Of a stretch of DNA of 64,000 nt, positions 25,301 through 34,947 are shown piece after piece. The DNA lies in contig CM070720.1 of the NCBI GenBank assembly GCA_036346275.1, positions 6,735,278 to 6,799,277 on the forward strand, given 5' to 3'. Below the pieces are notes generated by a model. It was given only the letters and a program-made list of their open reading frames with translations, was not told where the DNA came from and did no database searches. This DNA comes from Otatea glauca (Eukaryota; Streptophyta; Magnoliopsida; Poales; Poaceae). Positions within the stretch are counted from its first letter, which is position 1; each line of letters begins with the position of its first letter. A program made the position numbers and the translations under genes.

Positions 25301-25929
25301 ACAACTCTGGCGAGCTCTCCGTGGTCTCTAGAGCATCTCGGCGTGCGTGAGAGGAGTCCAAAGGCGTGGCGTTGAGTCCTCTGCGAGCGCGCTCACGAGC
25401 GGCAAAGGGCCTCGGCGTGCGCGAAGCGCGGCGAAATCACGGCCATCAAGCCCCGTCCCTCCGGCAATCTCGCGGGGGCGACGGCGTGGCGAAATCGGCG
25501 TCGTGGCGGCGTCCGACGCGGTAGCGGTGAAGCGGCGTGGCGGCTTCTCGATCACGATGCCGATCCAACAGGCGAGGGGGCGGCGGTTAGGGTTTCTTGT
25601 GATGGTGGACGTGGCGTGCGAAGAATGGGCTTGGCCCATTCTTGTTCATCAATTTTAAAACATTTTTCATTAAAAATAATTCTAGAAATTCAATTAAATC
25701 ATTTGGGGCTTTTAAAATAGCAGAAAAATTCTAGAAAATACTTTGAGATATTTGGAACTCAATTAAAATATTTGCAATAAAACTTTGCAAAACTTTTCCA
25801 TTATTTAATTGTTTTCAAGGAAGGCCATATTTGAATAAATCCAAATAAATTTCAATAAATTCCCAAAAAATTCTCAAAAATAAAAAATACTCCAAAATTT
25901 TAAATTAGAGCAAAATTTTGGGTGTTACA
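22320..25929 (-). mobile_element. Solo LTR of the chromovirus family
   Basis: The full 3610-bp LTR in reverse orientation: it starts TGTCGGGACCCG and ends GGGTGTTACA on the plus strand, the exact reverse of the LTR at 17162-20787. It is flanked by a perfect 5-bp target duplication TAAGT (22315-22319 and 25930-25934), with no internal sequence. This is the structure left by LTR-LTR recombination. Open frames inside (for example 24272-24867 and 25039-25658) are LTR sequence, not genes. Confidence 0.95.
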
Positions 25930-26976
25930 TAAGTGTACTACAATCTGCTGTTATTTCTTTTACTCCTTATCTAACTAATCATTAGCCGATTATGATTTCA
26001 GAAAAGAAGAAAACGAAGTATACCAAGGCTCCGGCGAAGAGGGGATCTAAGCCCCAGGAGCAGAGCGGTGAGAGTTCGCCACATGCGTTGGCTACTGCAG
26101 AGGTAAGTAACATACCTTTAGTCAGCGACTCGTATTTCTTAACACGTCGGCTTACCCTTCATTTGTCCATTTTTAGCCGACGCAATCAGCTCAAGTTGCC
26201 AAGATTTTGGCTGACCTACCTGGGATTTCATCGACGTCCCTTTCTCCACCACGGCCGACGCCAACAGCTCCGATCACTGATCTGCTAGAGCTCTCTGACC
26301 CGACAAACTTCTTGGGCTTCTCCCTGGCCGACCTGGATGATCCTGAGATCATGGCGACCGACGATTATGACGCAGAAATTAGAAAAATCCTCGAATTCTC
26401 GAAGGAAGCGTCAGCTGTCGTCACTTCTTCTCCAGGCATGGAAGAAAAGCTCAACAAGCTCTTTGATCTGGTTATGAAGCCGCAATCAGAGATCCTGGTG
26501 AACAACCAGCCGATCCGAGATGCCATGGTAGCGGTTGAAGCCGATCTACCTCAAGAAGCAATGGAAGCCCTCCTCAACGTTTGCCACTAAGATGAGAGGA
26601 GGTCTGAAGTAGAGGCAGCGTAGGCCAGAATCAATCGCCGCGCATCCCAGGAAGACGATCAGAAACTCCTGGATGAGTTGGTTGCTGATGCCAAGGCGAA
26701 GAAACACAAATTTTGTGCCGATGCGCAGCAGCTGAAGACGACCAAAGAATCTCTCTCCAAGCTCGAGAATACAAAGAAATTTCTTTTGGAAGAGTTGGCC
26801 AAAACTAAAAAACTTATCCAAGAAGGCCAACAAATTATGGAAAAAACTGCGTCGGATGTTAAAGAATAGAAGCTTGGTATCGCCATGGCTGTGGTAAGTG
26901 TGAAAAAACAATCGGCCAAGGTGGTACCGGTGCCAGGGAATGCAAAGGAAGACAATCGCATCATTGAAGAAGTTAA
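25930..26976 (+). pseudogene. Antisense ORF of Tat-like gypsy element, middle exons
   Basis: Continuation of the antisense ORF after the solo LTR. An acceptor TGATTTCAG ends at 26001. The next exon is very basic (KKKTKYTKAPAKRGSKP, NLS-like) and ends at 26102. A 74-bp intron (26103 GTAAGT to 26176 TTTTTAG) follows. The third exon has a P/S/T-rich start, an acidic part (DLDDPEIMATDDYDAEIRKI) and a long coiled coil (about 26690-26870, KTTKESLSKLENTKKFLLEE). TAA and TAG stops at about 26588 and 26867 break the frame. It is interrupted at 26976 by the CACTA element. Confidence 0.65.
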
Positions 26977-26989
26977 CACTACTTACAAA

Positions 26990-27490
26990 TATACATCACT
27001 ATCGCTTCATCTGTGTCGGTTCTTAAGTTTTTAGGAAAAAACAATGGTGATAGATGACTTAGGAGAGGCATTAATAATAATCACTATCGGTTCTCAGGTT
27101 AGAAATGATTGTGATGTAGCACTGGGAACATCACAATCGGTTCTTATGCGAGAAGTGATAGTGATGTGCATTATCATCACTATGGTTTCCACATAAAAAG
27201 TGATAGTGATGAGCACGTACACATCACTATCGGTTCTTATTTAAGAAGCGATAGTGATGACAATGAACATCACTATCGTTAAGAAGTGATAGTGATGTGC
27301 ATTCTCATCACTATCGCTTCTCACATAAGAACCGATAGTGATGTCAACATGTTCATCGCTATCGCTTCTTATGTGGGAATCGATTGTGATGACAACGATC
27401 ATCACTATCGCTTCTCCTATAAGAACCGACTGTGATGTGCATGATCACATCACTATCGCTTTTTATATGAGAACCGATAGTGATGTGCCT
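26990..27490. repeat. CACTA left subterminal repeats
   Basis: About ten copies of a core CATCACTATCGNTTCT, with the inverse AGAANCGATAGTGATG alternating, at roughly 40-47-bp spacing. Each pair can form a short hairpin. In En/Spm-type elements such repeats are bound by the TNPA-type protein; that role is inferred here. Confidence 0.85.
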
Positions 27491-27499
27491 CATTAGGTT

Positions 27500-27920
27500 A
27501 TTTATACCACTCGAGCTGAACTCTTCTCTATTATTGTTCCAGAGGAGATTTCTCCGCCGCCATCCGAAAAAATAGCTCATATTCTGTGGTTGGAAGCAAT
27601 AGTTGGGTGAGAAAATTTGAAATCCTCAAGCGTGGGTGTTAAGAGGGTAAATTTGAAGCCCTAACTTGAGGAGATTTCCCCTCATTTTGCATAATTTGTG
27701 GTTTTCTTCAAAATGTGAGCATTCCTTCAAACCCCTTTAATTTTGCACTATGTAATTTTGATATGTCACGAAGAAAGTTTAGATTGCACTGGTATTGTGT
27801 ATGTCCTATCAGATTTCACACCCTTTATTTGACAAGCACATATGTATTTAATTACCTTAATTTGTAGTGCTTTGATGTTAATATGGAATTATTATTGCTG
27901 TCACCTAATGAATGTTAGAG
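27500..27920. other. CACTA 5' untranslated/promoter-like region
   Basis: No ORF. TTATTTATACC at about 27500-27510 is a possible TATA element for the plus-strand transposase gene, followed by a CT-rich segment. The first double-hairpin module begins at 27921. Confidence 0.4.
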
Positions 27921-28252
27921 TTTAGGCTGCGGAACCTACGTCTCCCGTTCGAGGATGCTTGTTTATAAATATGCCAAACGAAATGGCATATTTATAAGCG
28001 AGCAGTCTCGAATTATCCACGTTCTTTGGACAGTTTGAGGTATGTGCTTCGGGCAAGTTCCTGAGCTGTGTTGTACAACTACAGAGTAGATTTCGGTAGC
28101 GTCTCCCTGGTATTCTCTAGAAACACACCCCTCTTGACCTGTTGTCGAGACGTGTATATGGAGAATAGCGGGGAGATGCTGCTGAAATTTTCTCTAGAGT
28201 TGTACAACAGCTTAGGAACTTGTCCGAACCACATATCCTCGAATGGGATTAG
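27921..28252 (+). repeat. Double-hairpin module, copy 1 (upstream of TNP2 gene)
   Basis: A 332-bp unit shared with 34460-34787. Hairpin I: arms of about 30 nt (GTTCGAGGATGCTTGTTTAT... paired with ...ATAAGCGAGCAGTCTCGAAT) around a short loop, containing TTTATAAATATGCCA. Hairpin II: a long foldback of about 95-nt arms from 28037 (GAGGTATGTGCTTCGGGC) to 28240 (GAACCACATATCCTC). The outer TCCCGTTCGAG (about 27942) and CTCGAATGGGA (about 28238) can also pair, enclosing both hairpins. Function unknown. Confidence 0.85.
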
Positions 28253-28586
28253 GACCAAACCTATTTAGAGATTAGTAGTCATCGTTGGTACCCTTGTTTT
28301 GTTTCTTTGTAGTCAAAAGATTTGTAAGCTACTGCACTATATAATTAGATTGTTTGACATCATTGTTCATGTTAAAAATGTATGTCTCTTATCTAGGAAA
28401 TTGGAAGCTCTAAACCAAGGAAAAATCTAGGTATCGATTGGGAGTACATATTTCATATATCTTGCAGGAAATTGTCCTCTATTTTGCAAAGGTAATATTA
28501 ACTGAAATGATGTCTCAATATTTCAAATAGCTAGCTTGCTGTCGCTCCAGTTTGTGCTTAATTTATTGTGTGAAGTTTAATTGCAG
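28253..28586 (+). other. Non-coding region before the TNP2 coding start
   Basis: No gene seen. It ends in a T-rich tract and TTTAATTGCAG, a good splice acceptor just before ATG 28587. This suggests that the transposase mRNA has an intron in its 5' UTR; the double-hairpin module could then be transcribed upstream of it. Confidence 0.45.
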
Positions 28587-31218
28587 ATGAACCGTAAGGA
28601 ATGGATGTATGATAAAAGTCGTGTGAGTGCTGAATTTCAGAGGGGTGTTAAGGAGTTCAAAAAATTTGCCGAAGAGGACATGGTGAGGACGGGTGTAAAC
28701 TTCATATATTGTCCTTGCATTAATTGCACCAATCTGAGAAGATTTAACAACTCAGCTCAAATTGAGGACCACCTGATTCGACATGGCTTCGTGAGGAATT
28801 ACGTGTTGGATCCATCACGGGGAGACAGTAGTACGCTGCGGTATGCAATGAAGACACGGTGGAACCGGATGATGAGTTGCGATTTGATATGTTTGAGGAG
28901 GAGAATTTGGAGCAAATATTGCGGGATGTGGAGGGTAATTACGGAAGAGAGTTTGAAAAGTTTAAAAGCTTGATGGAAGGCGATGCCAAACCACTGCATT
29001 CGCGGGTTGCAAGCGAGAATACACCAAGTTGGGTTCAGTCCTTGCATTGTTCGAACTGAAGGCAAAACACCGTTGGACAGATACAAGTTTCAATGCACTT
29101 CTAGTTCTTCTATCGGATCTGATCCGGAGGGAAACGAGTTGCCAACAAGCATTTATGAAGCCAGTTCTGTTGTGTATCTACAACCTCCCTCCTTGGTTGT
29201 GCATGAAGCGGAAGTATATCATGATGTCATTGCTAATCTCGGGACCCAAATAGCCGGGAAATGATATTGATGTGTACCTTGCACCACTGATCGAGGATTT
29301 GGTAAAATTGTGGAATGAGTGGGTCGTGGTGTGGGATGCGTACAAAAAAGAACATTTCACCCTACGAGCTATGGTATTTTGCACTATAAATGATTTCCTG
29401 ACCCTTGGTAATTTAGCGAGGTACAGTACGAAAGGAGCCAAAGCGTGTCCTATTTGTGAAGAGGAGACTGAGAGCCTATGACTCCAAGAAAACTGTGTAT
29501 ATGGGTCACCGTAGGTTTCTACCTCGAAGTCATCGATACCGTAAGATGGATGACAAATTTGATGGGAAGATGGAAGTCCGTTCGACACCGCAGCCTATGA
29601 GTGGTAGGCAAGTATATTCACGTGTACAGGATATTGTTGTACAGTATGGAAAGAGCCGTAATTCTGTTCGTTCTAGGACTATTTGGAAGAAGAGGTCAAT
29701 ATTTTGGGACTTACCATACTGGAAGGAGTTAGATGTCCGACATTGTATTGATGTCATGCACGTTGAGAAGAATGGAAAAGGTCCGTACATCCCCGCTGCA
29801 TGCTACACCCTGTCCAAGAAGCAGAAAGAAGACCTTTGGAAATGTCTCCAAGGTATTAAAGTTCCATCTGGCTACTCCGCGAACATTACGAAGCTTGTGT
29901 TCATGGGTGATTTGAAGTTGCTAGGCATAAAGTCCCACGACTGCCATGTGTTGATGACCCAAATGCTCCCAATTGCAATAAGAAATATTCTGTCAGAGGA
30001 TGTCAAGTTTGCAATCACGAAGCTGTGTTATTTCTTTAATGTGATCTCCTGCAAAGTTATTGACCCCGATGTGCTAGACAACTTACAAAGTGAGGTGGTG
30101 CAGACTCTATGTCAGCTTGAGATGCATTTCCCACCATCGTTCTTCGACGTCATGGTCCACCTTGTTGTTCACCTCGTTAGAGAGATTAAGATATGTGGAC
30201 CGACATTCCTACGTTACATGTATCCGTTCGAGAGTACATGGGTATATTAAAATCCTACGTGAGGAATCGGTCGATGCCTGAGGGTAGTATTGTCGAAGGT
30301 TATGGTACTGAAGAGGTTATTGAGTCCTGTGTGGACTATCTCGGGAAAAAACAAGCAATCGGTGTTCCTCTATCTTGCCATAAGGGCAGACTTGCTGGCA
30401 AAGGAACCGTTGGGTCGAAACTAACGAGGCCACGGTTTGATATGTATTGCAAAGCGCATCTCACAGTCTTGCAGCACAGCGCAGAAGTTGCAGGGTACAT
30501 CGAGCAACACAAGTCGATATTACGGGGAGAGAATCCACATATGGATGAGCTTTCCATAATGCGAGAACACAACGATAGATTTCTCACATGGTTCAAACAA
30601 AAGGCAGAGGTCTCTGTTAGCGAGACTATCAAATGGTTGGCTGACGGACCTAGATTTAATGTACAGACATGGTAGGGGTACGATATTAATGGGTATACCT
30701 TTTACACTGAAAGTCAGGATGGGAAGAGTACTATTCAAAACAGTGGTGTAAGCATAGATGCTTTGTACGATGAACATCACTCGAAAGGAGGATCCTCAAT
30801 GGCAATGAACTCTTACTACGGGGTGATCGAAAAAATTTGGGAGCTCGATTACGGAATATATCAAATTCCATTGTTTCGATGTAAGTGGGTGGGACTTCCA
30901 CATGGAGTGAAGGTCGACAAGAGAGGATTTACTCTTGTGGATCTCAACAGACTCGCCTATAAAGATGACCCATTCGTACTTGCAAAGCAGGCAAATCAAG
31001 TCTTTTATGTGTGTGATCTGGCCAATCCGAGGTTGCATGTCGTCCTTTATGGCAAGCGGCGGATCGTTGGTGTCGAAAATGTCATAGATGAAGAAGAATA
31101 CGACCAATTCGATGAAATACCTCCGTTTGCAGATGGGGCCTGTCTTAGCGGTGATGACGACACACACGGAAGAAATTACATACGTGTAGATCATCAAGAA
31201 GGGTTGTATTGTAAATAA
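28587..31218 (+). pseudogene. TNP2-type CACTA transposase (frameshifted)
   Basis: ATG 28587 follows an acceptor AG. The N-terminus (NRKEWMYDKSRVSAEFQRGV, with zinc-finger-like CPCINC and IEDHLIRHGF) is the conserved TNP2 start. The Transposase_21-like core appears in shifted frames: ELRFDMFEEE, ELKAKHRWTDTSFNALLVLL, IDVYLAPLIEDL, FTLRAMVFCTINDF, CPICEEET, and DVRHCIDVMHVEKN (29456-29777). The DUF4218-like part (KSHDCHVLMTQMLPIAIRNI ... MHFPPSFFDVMVHLVVHL) and DUF4216-like part (SYYGVIEKIWELDY, FRCKWV, DPFVLAKQANQVFYV) follow, ending near 31218. Frameshifts lie near 28840, 29050, 29480 and 30245, and there is a TAG near 30673. Compared with the family, the segment between TSFNALLVLL and the IDVYLAP block seems shortened. 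Confidence 0.92.
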
Positions 31219-31689
31219 CAGGAGTACATCATTGTATCAGTTGCTATGTGTTTCAAATGTTTGTATTATACATAACTATAGTATCGTGTTTGCAAAAGTT
31301 AAGTGTACGTATGAAACTTTCACAAGTTTTGTCAAGGGATTGTGGTATGTATCATGTATTGGAAGCAAGAAAAAGAAGGCACTCTACATCAAATCATTTC
31401 TCACAATTTTCGAAATACTTGGACTTCATTTGAGAAAGATTTGACTTTGACACTCTTTGAACAAACATCATGCCTACAAAGTGACTTTGGGCTTCTTTTT
31501 TCAATGCTAACTCTTTTTGCTAGAATCCTTTTTGGAAAAGATTTGTAGTATCACAAAGTATGTTCCTGCAAAATTTCAAAAAATTCCAACTATGTTTGCA
31601 AAAGTTACGGCCTTTTCACTCTTTGATCAGATATTTCTGCAAGTTCAGAATTCATGGTTTCTCAGGAAAACAAATAGTGCATTGAACAA
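31219..31689 (+). other. Presumed 3' flank of TNP2 gene
   Basis: A/T-rich sequence with short unconserved frames. No gene or repeat recognised. By position it holds the TNP2 3' UTR and the spacer before the internal repeat array. Confidence 0.4.
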
Positions 31690-32590
31690 CATTTATGTCA
31701 GTTTTTTAATAAACCGATAGTGATGTTTGTTTTTGGTGAAAATTTGCTATGGGAACTATTTGTATCGGTTTTATTAAAAAACCGATAGTAATGTTTTATT
31801 TTTTTGTCGGTTTTATTAAACAACCGATAGTATTGTTTTATTTTTTGTGTCGATTTTATTAGAAAACCGATATTGATGTTTTTATTGTGTTGGTTTTACA
31901 AAAAAACCTAGAGATGTGCCTGTTTTTTTGTGTCAGTTTTGTGCGAAAAACCGATAGTGATGTTTGTTTTTTGTGTTATGAGAAAACCGTAGTGTTGTTT
32001 TATTTTTTTTTGTCGATTTTATTAGAAAACCGATAGTGATGTTTTATTTTTTGTGTCGGTTTTACAAAAAAACCGATAGAGATATGCCTGTTTTTTGTGT
32101 CGGTTTTATGAAAAAACCGATAGTGATGGTTGTTTTTGTGTCATGAGAAAACCGTAGTGTTGTTTTATTTTTTGTGTCGGTTTTATTATAAAACCGATAG
32201 TGATGTTTTATTTTTTGTGTCGGTTTTACAAAAAAACCGATAGGGATGTGCCTGTTTTTTTGTGTCGGTTTTGTGAGAAAAACCGATAGTGATGGTTGTT
32301 TTTGTGTCGGTTTTATTAGAAAACCGATAGTGATGTTTATTTTTTGTGTCAGTTTTAGAAGAAAACCAATAGAGATGTGCCTGTTTTTTGTGTCAGTTTT
32401 CCAAAAAAAAACCGATAGTGATGTTTGTTTTTTGTGTTATGAGAAAACCGTAGTGAAGTTTTATTTTGTGTGTCGGTTTTATTAGAAAACCGATAGTGAT
32501 GTTTTATTTTTTGTGTCGGTTTTAAAAAAACCCGATAGAGATGTGCCTATTTTTTGTGTCGGTTTTCTGAAAAAAACTGATAGAAGTTAT
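31690..32590. repeat. Internal higher-order repeat array of hairpin subunits
   Basis: Subunits of about 37-43 bp, each a foldback GTCGGTTTTN...AAAACCGATAG followed by a distinct tail. Four subunit types recur in order: A (GAGATGTGCCTG tail), B (GTGATGGTTG tail), C (TTATGAGAAAACCGTAGTG) and D (TTATTAGAAAACCGATAGTG). Type A tails fall at 31911, 32079, 32243, 32372 and 32538, giving periods of 168, 164, 129 and 166 bp; the 129-bp period lacks subunit C. The core is the same sequence as in the terminal repeats. Confidence 0.88.
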
Positions 32591-32679
32591 CACTCGCGCG
32601 CCTCCAGCTACTGACATTTCGGCAAATCAATTACCTCACTCTGGCGCGCCTCCAGCTAGCTCTCGCAAGCGAATTTGCA

Positions 32680-33080
32680 AACCCTAGTTCCTCCCGACCA
32701 GACGCCGCCCCCACGCCCACGACTCCACCCCGCCGCCCCTCCGCCCCCACGCCGCCGACGCGACCCCTCCGCCCCGCCGCCTCCGCCCCATGCCCCAGCG
32801 CCACCCCTCCGCCCATCCGCCGCCTCTGCGCCCACCCGCCGCCCCTCGCCCCGATGCCACCCGCCACCCACCCGCCACCCATCCACCCCAGCGCGCCCCG
32901 CCCCACACCGCTAACGCGACCCTCCGCCCCGCCGCCCCTCGTCGCCCCACGCCCAGCGCCACCTCCTCCCACCCCACCGCCCGACGCGGCAACTCGCCCC
33001 GGCCCTCGACACCACCCCTCCGCCCCACGCCCACGACGGCCCCGCCGCCCCACGCCGACAACGCGTCGGCTGCTTGGCGT
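32680..33080 (+). other. GC-rich C-tract segment (possible captured first exon or 5' UTR)
   Basis: A 400-bp low-complexity run of CGCCGCCCC-type sequence, open in several frames on both strands, giving only Pro/Arg or Gly/Arg-rich translations. It is followed by GTAAGTACC at about 33079, a good donor site. It precedes captured ELMO-gene exons and may be the captured gene's first exon or 5' UTR. No protein function should be read from these frames. Confidence 0.35.
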
Positions 33081-33312
33081 AAGTACCTCTGCATTGCAAA
33101 GGTGCAAAGATTGCCTCCTCGCCTTAATCTTCTTGTTGGTAAGCTTCATCTCCTTTGCGGCAATCTCATTTCAAAAAATAGCACAACAAAACAACCAGCT
33201 CCTAAACATGACTTATGCTTTTGGATATCCTCATTTGTTCTCAATCGACTTGCCAACTTCTTCTTGAGTGTCTCGTTTGCTATTAATCAAAAGGAGATCT
33301 TTGCTGTTCGGG

Positions 33313-34070
33313 AAGAGTGCCTCTGAGGTTCTGAGGACCGTATAGAAGTTGATTATGATAGTTCAAGCAGAGAGCATCGGTACTTATTTTTGGCGATATG
33401 GCCACCGGCTATTAGTACGTGGGTTATTGTATGGTACTTGATAATCCATAATGTTCTCTTGTGAAGTGGGTGCGTGCCATTTCTTGCCGCAAGTTTCTCA
33501 TCTAATTGTTGATACAAGATGATGAATATCATGGTATATAGTTAAAATACCATGAAATTGACACAACTAAAAATTGAAAGATTTAACATGTCCATAAATG
33601 AGGAAATATCATCGTTAATAATTGAATAGATTTGATTTTTAGACTAAGGATCTGTATACATATTAGTGGAAATAATTTTGCGAGAATGAAGATAGTCTCT
33701 CGAACCTCTGACACAACAACGCTGGCCTTTCTTTGTACGTTCTCTAAATCGTTGCTAAAATGAGTTTTGTTAGTCTTTGCAGTCTTTGCTAGTTCTGAAG
33801 AATTAAAGCTTAACTCATTTTGTGAAGTTATACATGACAATCAGTTATCTTTTTGGTCTTACGATTGTTGTGTATTTGTACTTTCTGATGACACTTGAGA
33901 AAGTGGTGCTATTTCCTTAACCTGTCATCTCTCATCTCATTTTTCATCTATTAGGAAGCCCTGAAGGCCCTTTGGTGTGCTTCTTTTCCTGGAATTGAGC
34001 TCTGGGGACTTATATCAGCACAATGGAAAGAGATGGGCTGGCAAGGGAAAGACCCATCTACAGATTTTAG
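33313..34070 (+). pseudogene. Captured host gene fragment: ELMO-domain protein, two exons and their intron
   Basis: The exon ending at 33379 encodes ECL(stop)..DRIEVDYDSSSREH and ends at a GT donor (33380). After a 575-bp intron, the second exon (33955-34070, after TATTAG) encodes EALKALWCASFPG, then ELWGLISAQWKEMGWQGKDP and STDFR in one open frame, and ends at GTACAG. I recognise this as the conserved start of the ELMO/CED-12 domain of plant ELMO-domain proteins, which act on small-GTPase signalling in other eukaryotes. The retained intron shows DNA-level capture rather than retroposition. A TGA in the first exon and missing flanks make it non-functional. It lies on the same strand as the transposon genes. 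Confidence 0.8.
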
Positions 34071-34459
34071 GTACAGGATTTCCTCCTTTATTCCGAATGC
34101 TACCCTTTTGTGCATAGTTCTAAATATTGAACAGGTAAATTAACCACTGTCGCTTCCTGTTCACCGGTCAGGTGGTCTGACAAGTGGTCTGAGCAGTTGA
34201 ACCGTGGTTCACATTAGGGTTATCTATGTTGATGTTTCCCATGTAAACACAACAACTTGGCAGTACAAGATTTATAGATTGATCTATTTATCAAATAGAA
34301 ATCTCCTCATCTGTTTCCATTATATATTCAATTGATGGGTTGCCCTCTATATTCAATTATTCATGACATACATGTTCCTTCATCCTGTTGCCATGTATGT
34401 TACGATGCTTTTTTCATTACTTTCTCATATGTGCTTCTATACTCAGCATATGTTACGCG
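34071..34459 (+). other. Intron-like sequence after captured ELMO exon
   Basis: It begins with a splice donor (GTACAG) and is T-rich with no ORF of interest. It is probably the start of the next intron of the captured gene, running up to the second double-hairpin module; the true capture boundary is not visible. Confidence 0.4.
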
Positions 34460-34787
34460 TTTAGGTTGCGTAACCTGCGTCTCCCGTTCGAGAGTGCTTA
34501 TTTATAAATATGCCAGAATGACATATTTATAAGCAAGCAGTCTCGAATTGTCCATGTATTTTGGACAGTTCGAGGATATGTGGTTCTTACAAGTTCCTGA
34601 GCTGTTGTAGAACTCACATAGTAGATTTTGGTAGCGTCTCCCTGGTGTTCTCCGGATACACACCCCTCTTGACCAGTTGTCGAGACGTGTATCTAGAGAA
34701 CAGTGGGGAGATGCTGCTGAAATTTTCTCTGGAGTTGTACAACGGCCTAGGAACTTGCCCGAACCACATATCCTCGAATGGGATTAG
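34460..34787 (+). repeat. Double-hairpin module, copy 2 (upstream of second CACTA gene)
   Basis: A 328-bp copy of 27921-28252. Hairpin I is around GAGTGCTTATTTATAAATAT and its complement AGCAAGCAGTCTCGAAT. Hairpin II runs from about 34572 (GAGGATATGTGGTTCTTACA) to about 34775 (CCGAACCACATATCCTCG). Both the sequence and the foldback structure are kept, with differences between copies in stems and loops. It lies about 160 bp before the second transposon gene. Confidence 0.85.
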
Positions 34788-34947
34788 TCAACAAATAGAC
34801 TTTTCTTGAAGATCATTCATTCATCTGTTACTCTACTGCAATATTCAGTTGTTGCTTTACGTGATATATTGTCAAGTTCACATAATAGCTACAAATTGAT
34901 TTTCTCTCATGTCAAATATATGACCATGTTAGAAAAGAAAACTCAAA

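Noticed and set aside
24272..25658. Several 60-120 codon frames that could be genes
   Set aside because: The region is the reverse solo LTR; the matching frames in the LTR at 17162-20787 are not conserved as proteins.
32246..32485. 79-codon frame with repeating Cys/Phe residues
   Set aside because: A direct read-through of the hairpin repeat units; its periodicity follows the repeat, not a protein family.
31690..32590. Regularly spaced repeats resembling a CRISPR array
   Set aside because: Repeats are degenerate hairpins in contiguous subunits without unique spacers, inside a plant CACTA transposon; this is a satellite-like array.
32630..33330. Long open frames on both strands in the GC-rich segment
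   Set aside because: They come from low-complexity C-rich DNA lacking stops and encode only Pro/Arg or Gly/Arg runs; no conserved domain and no codon structure.
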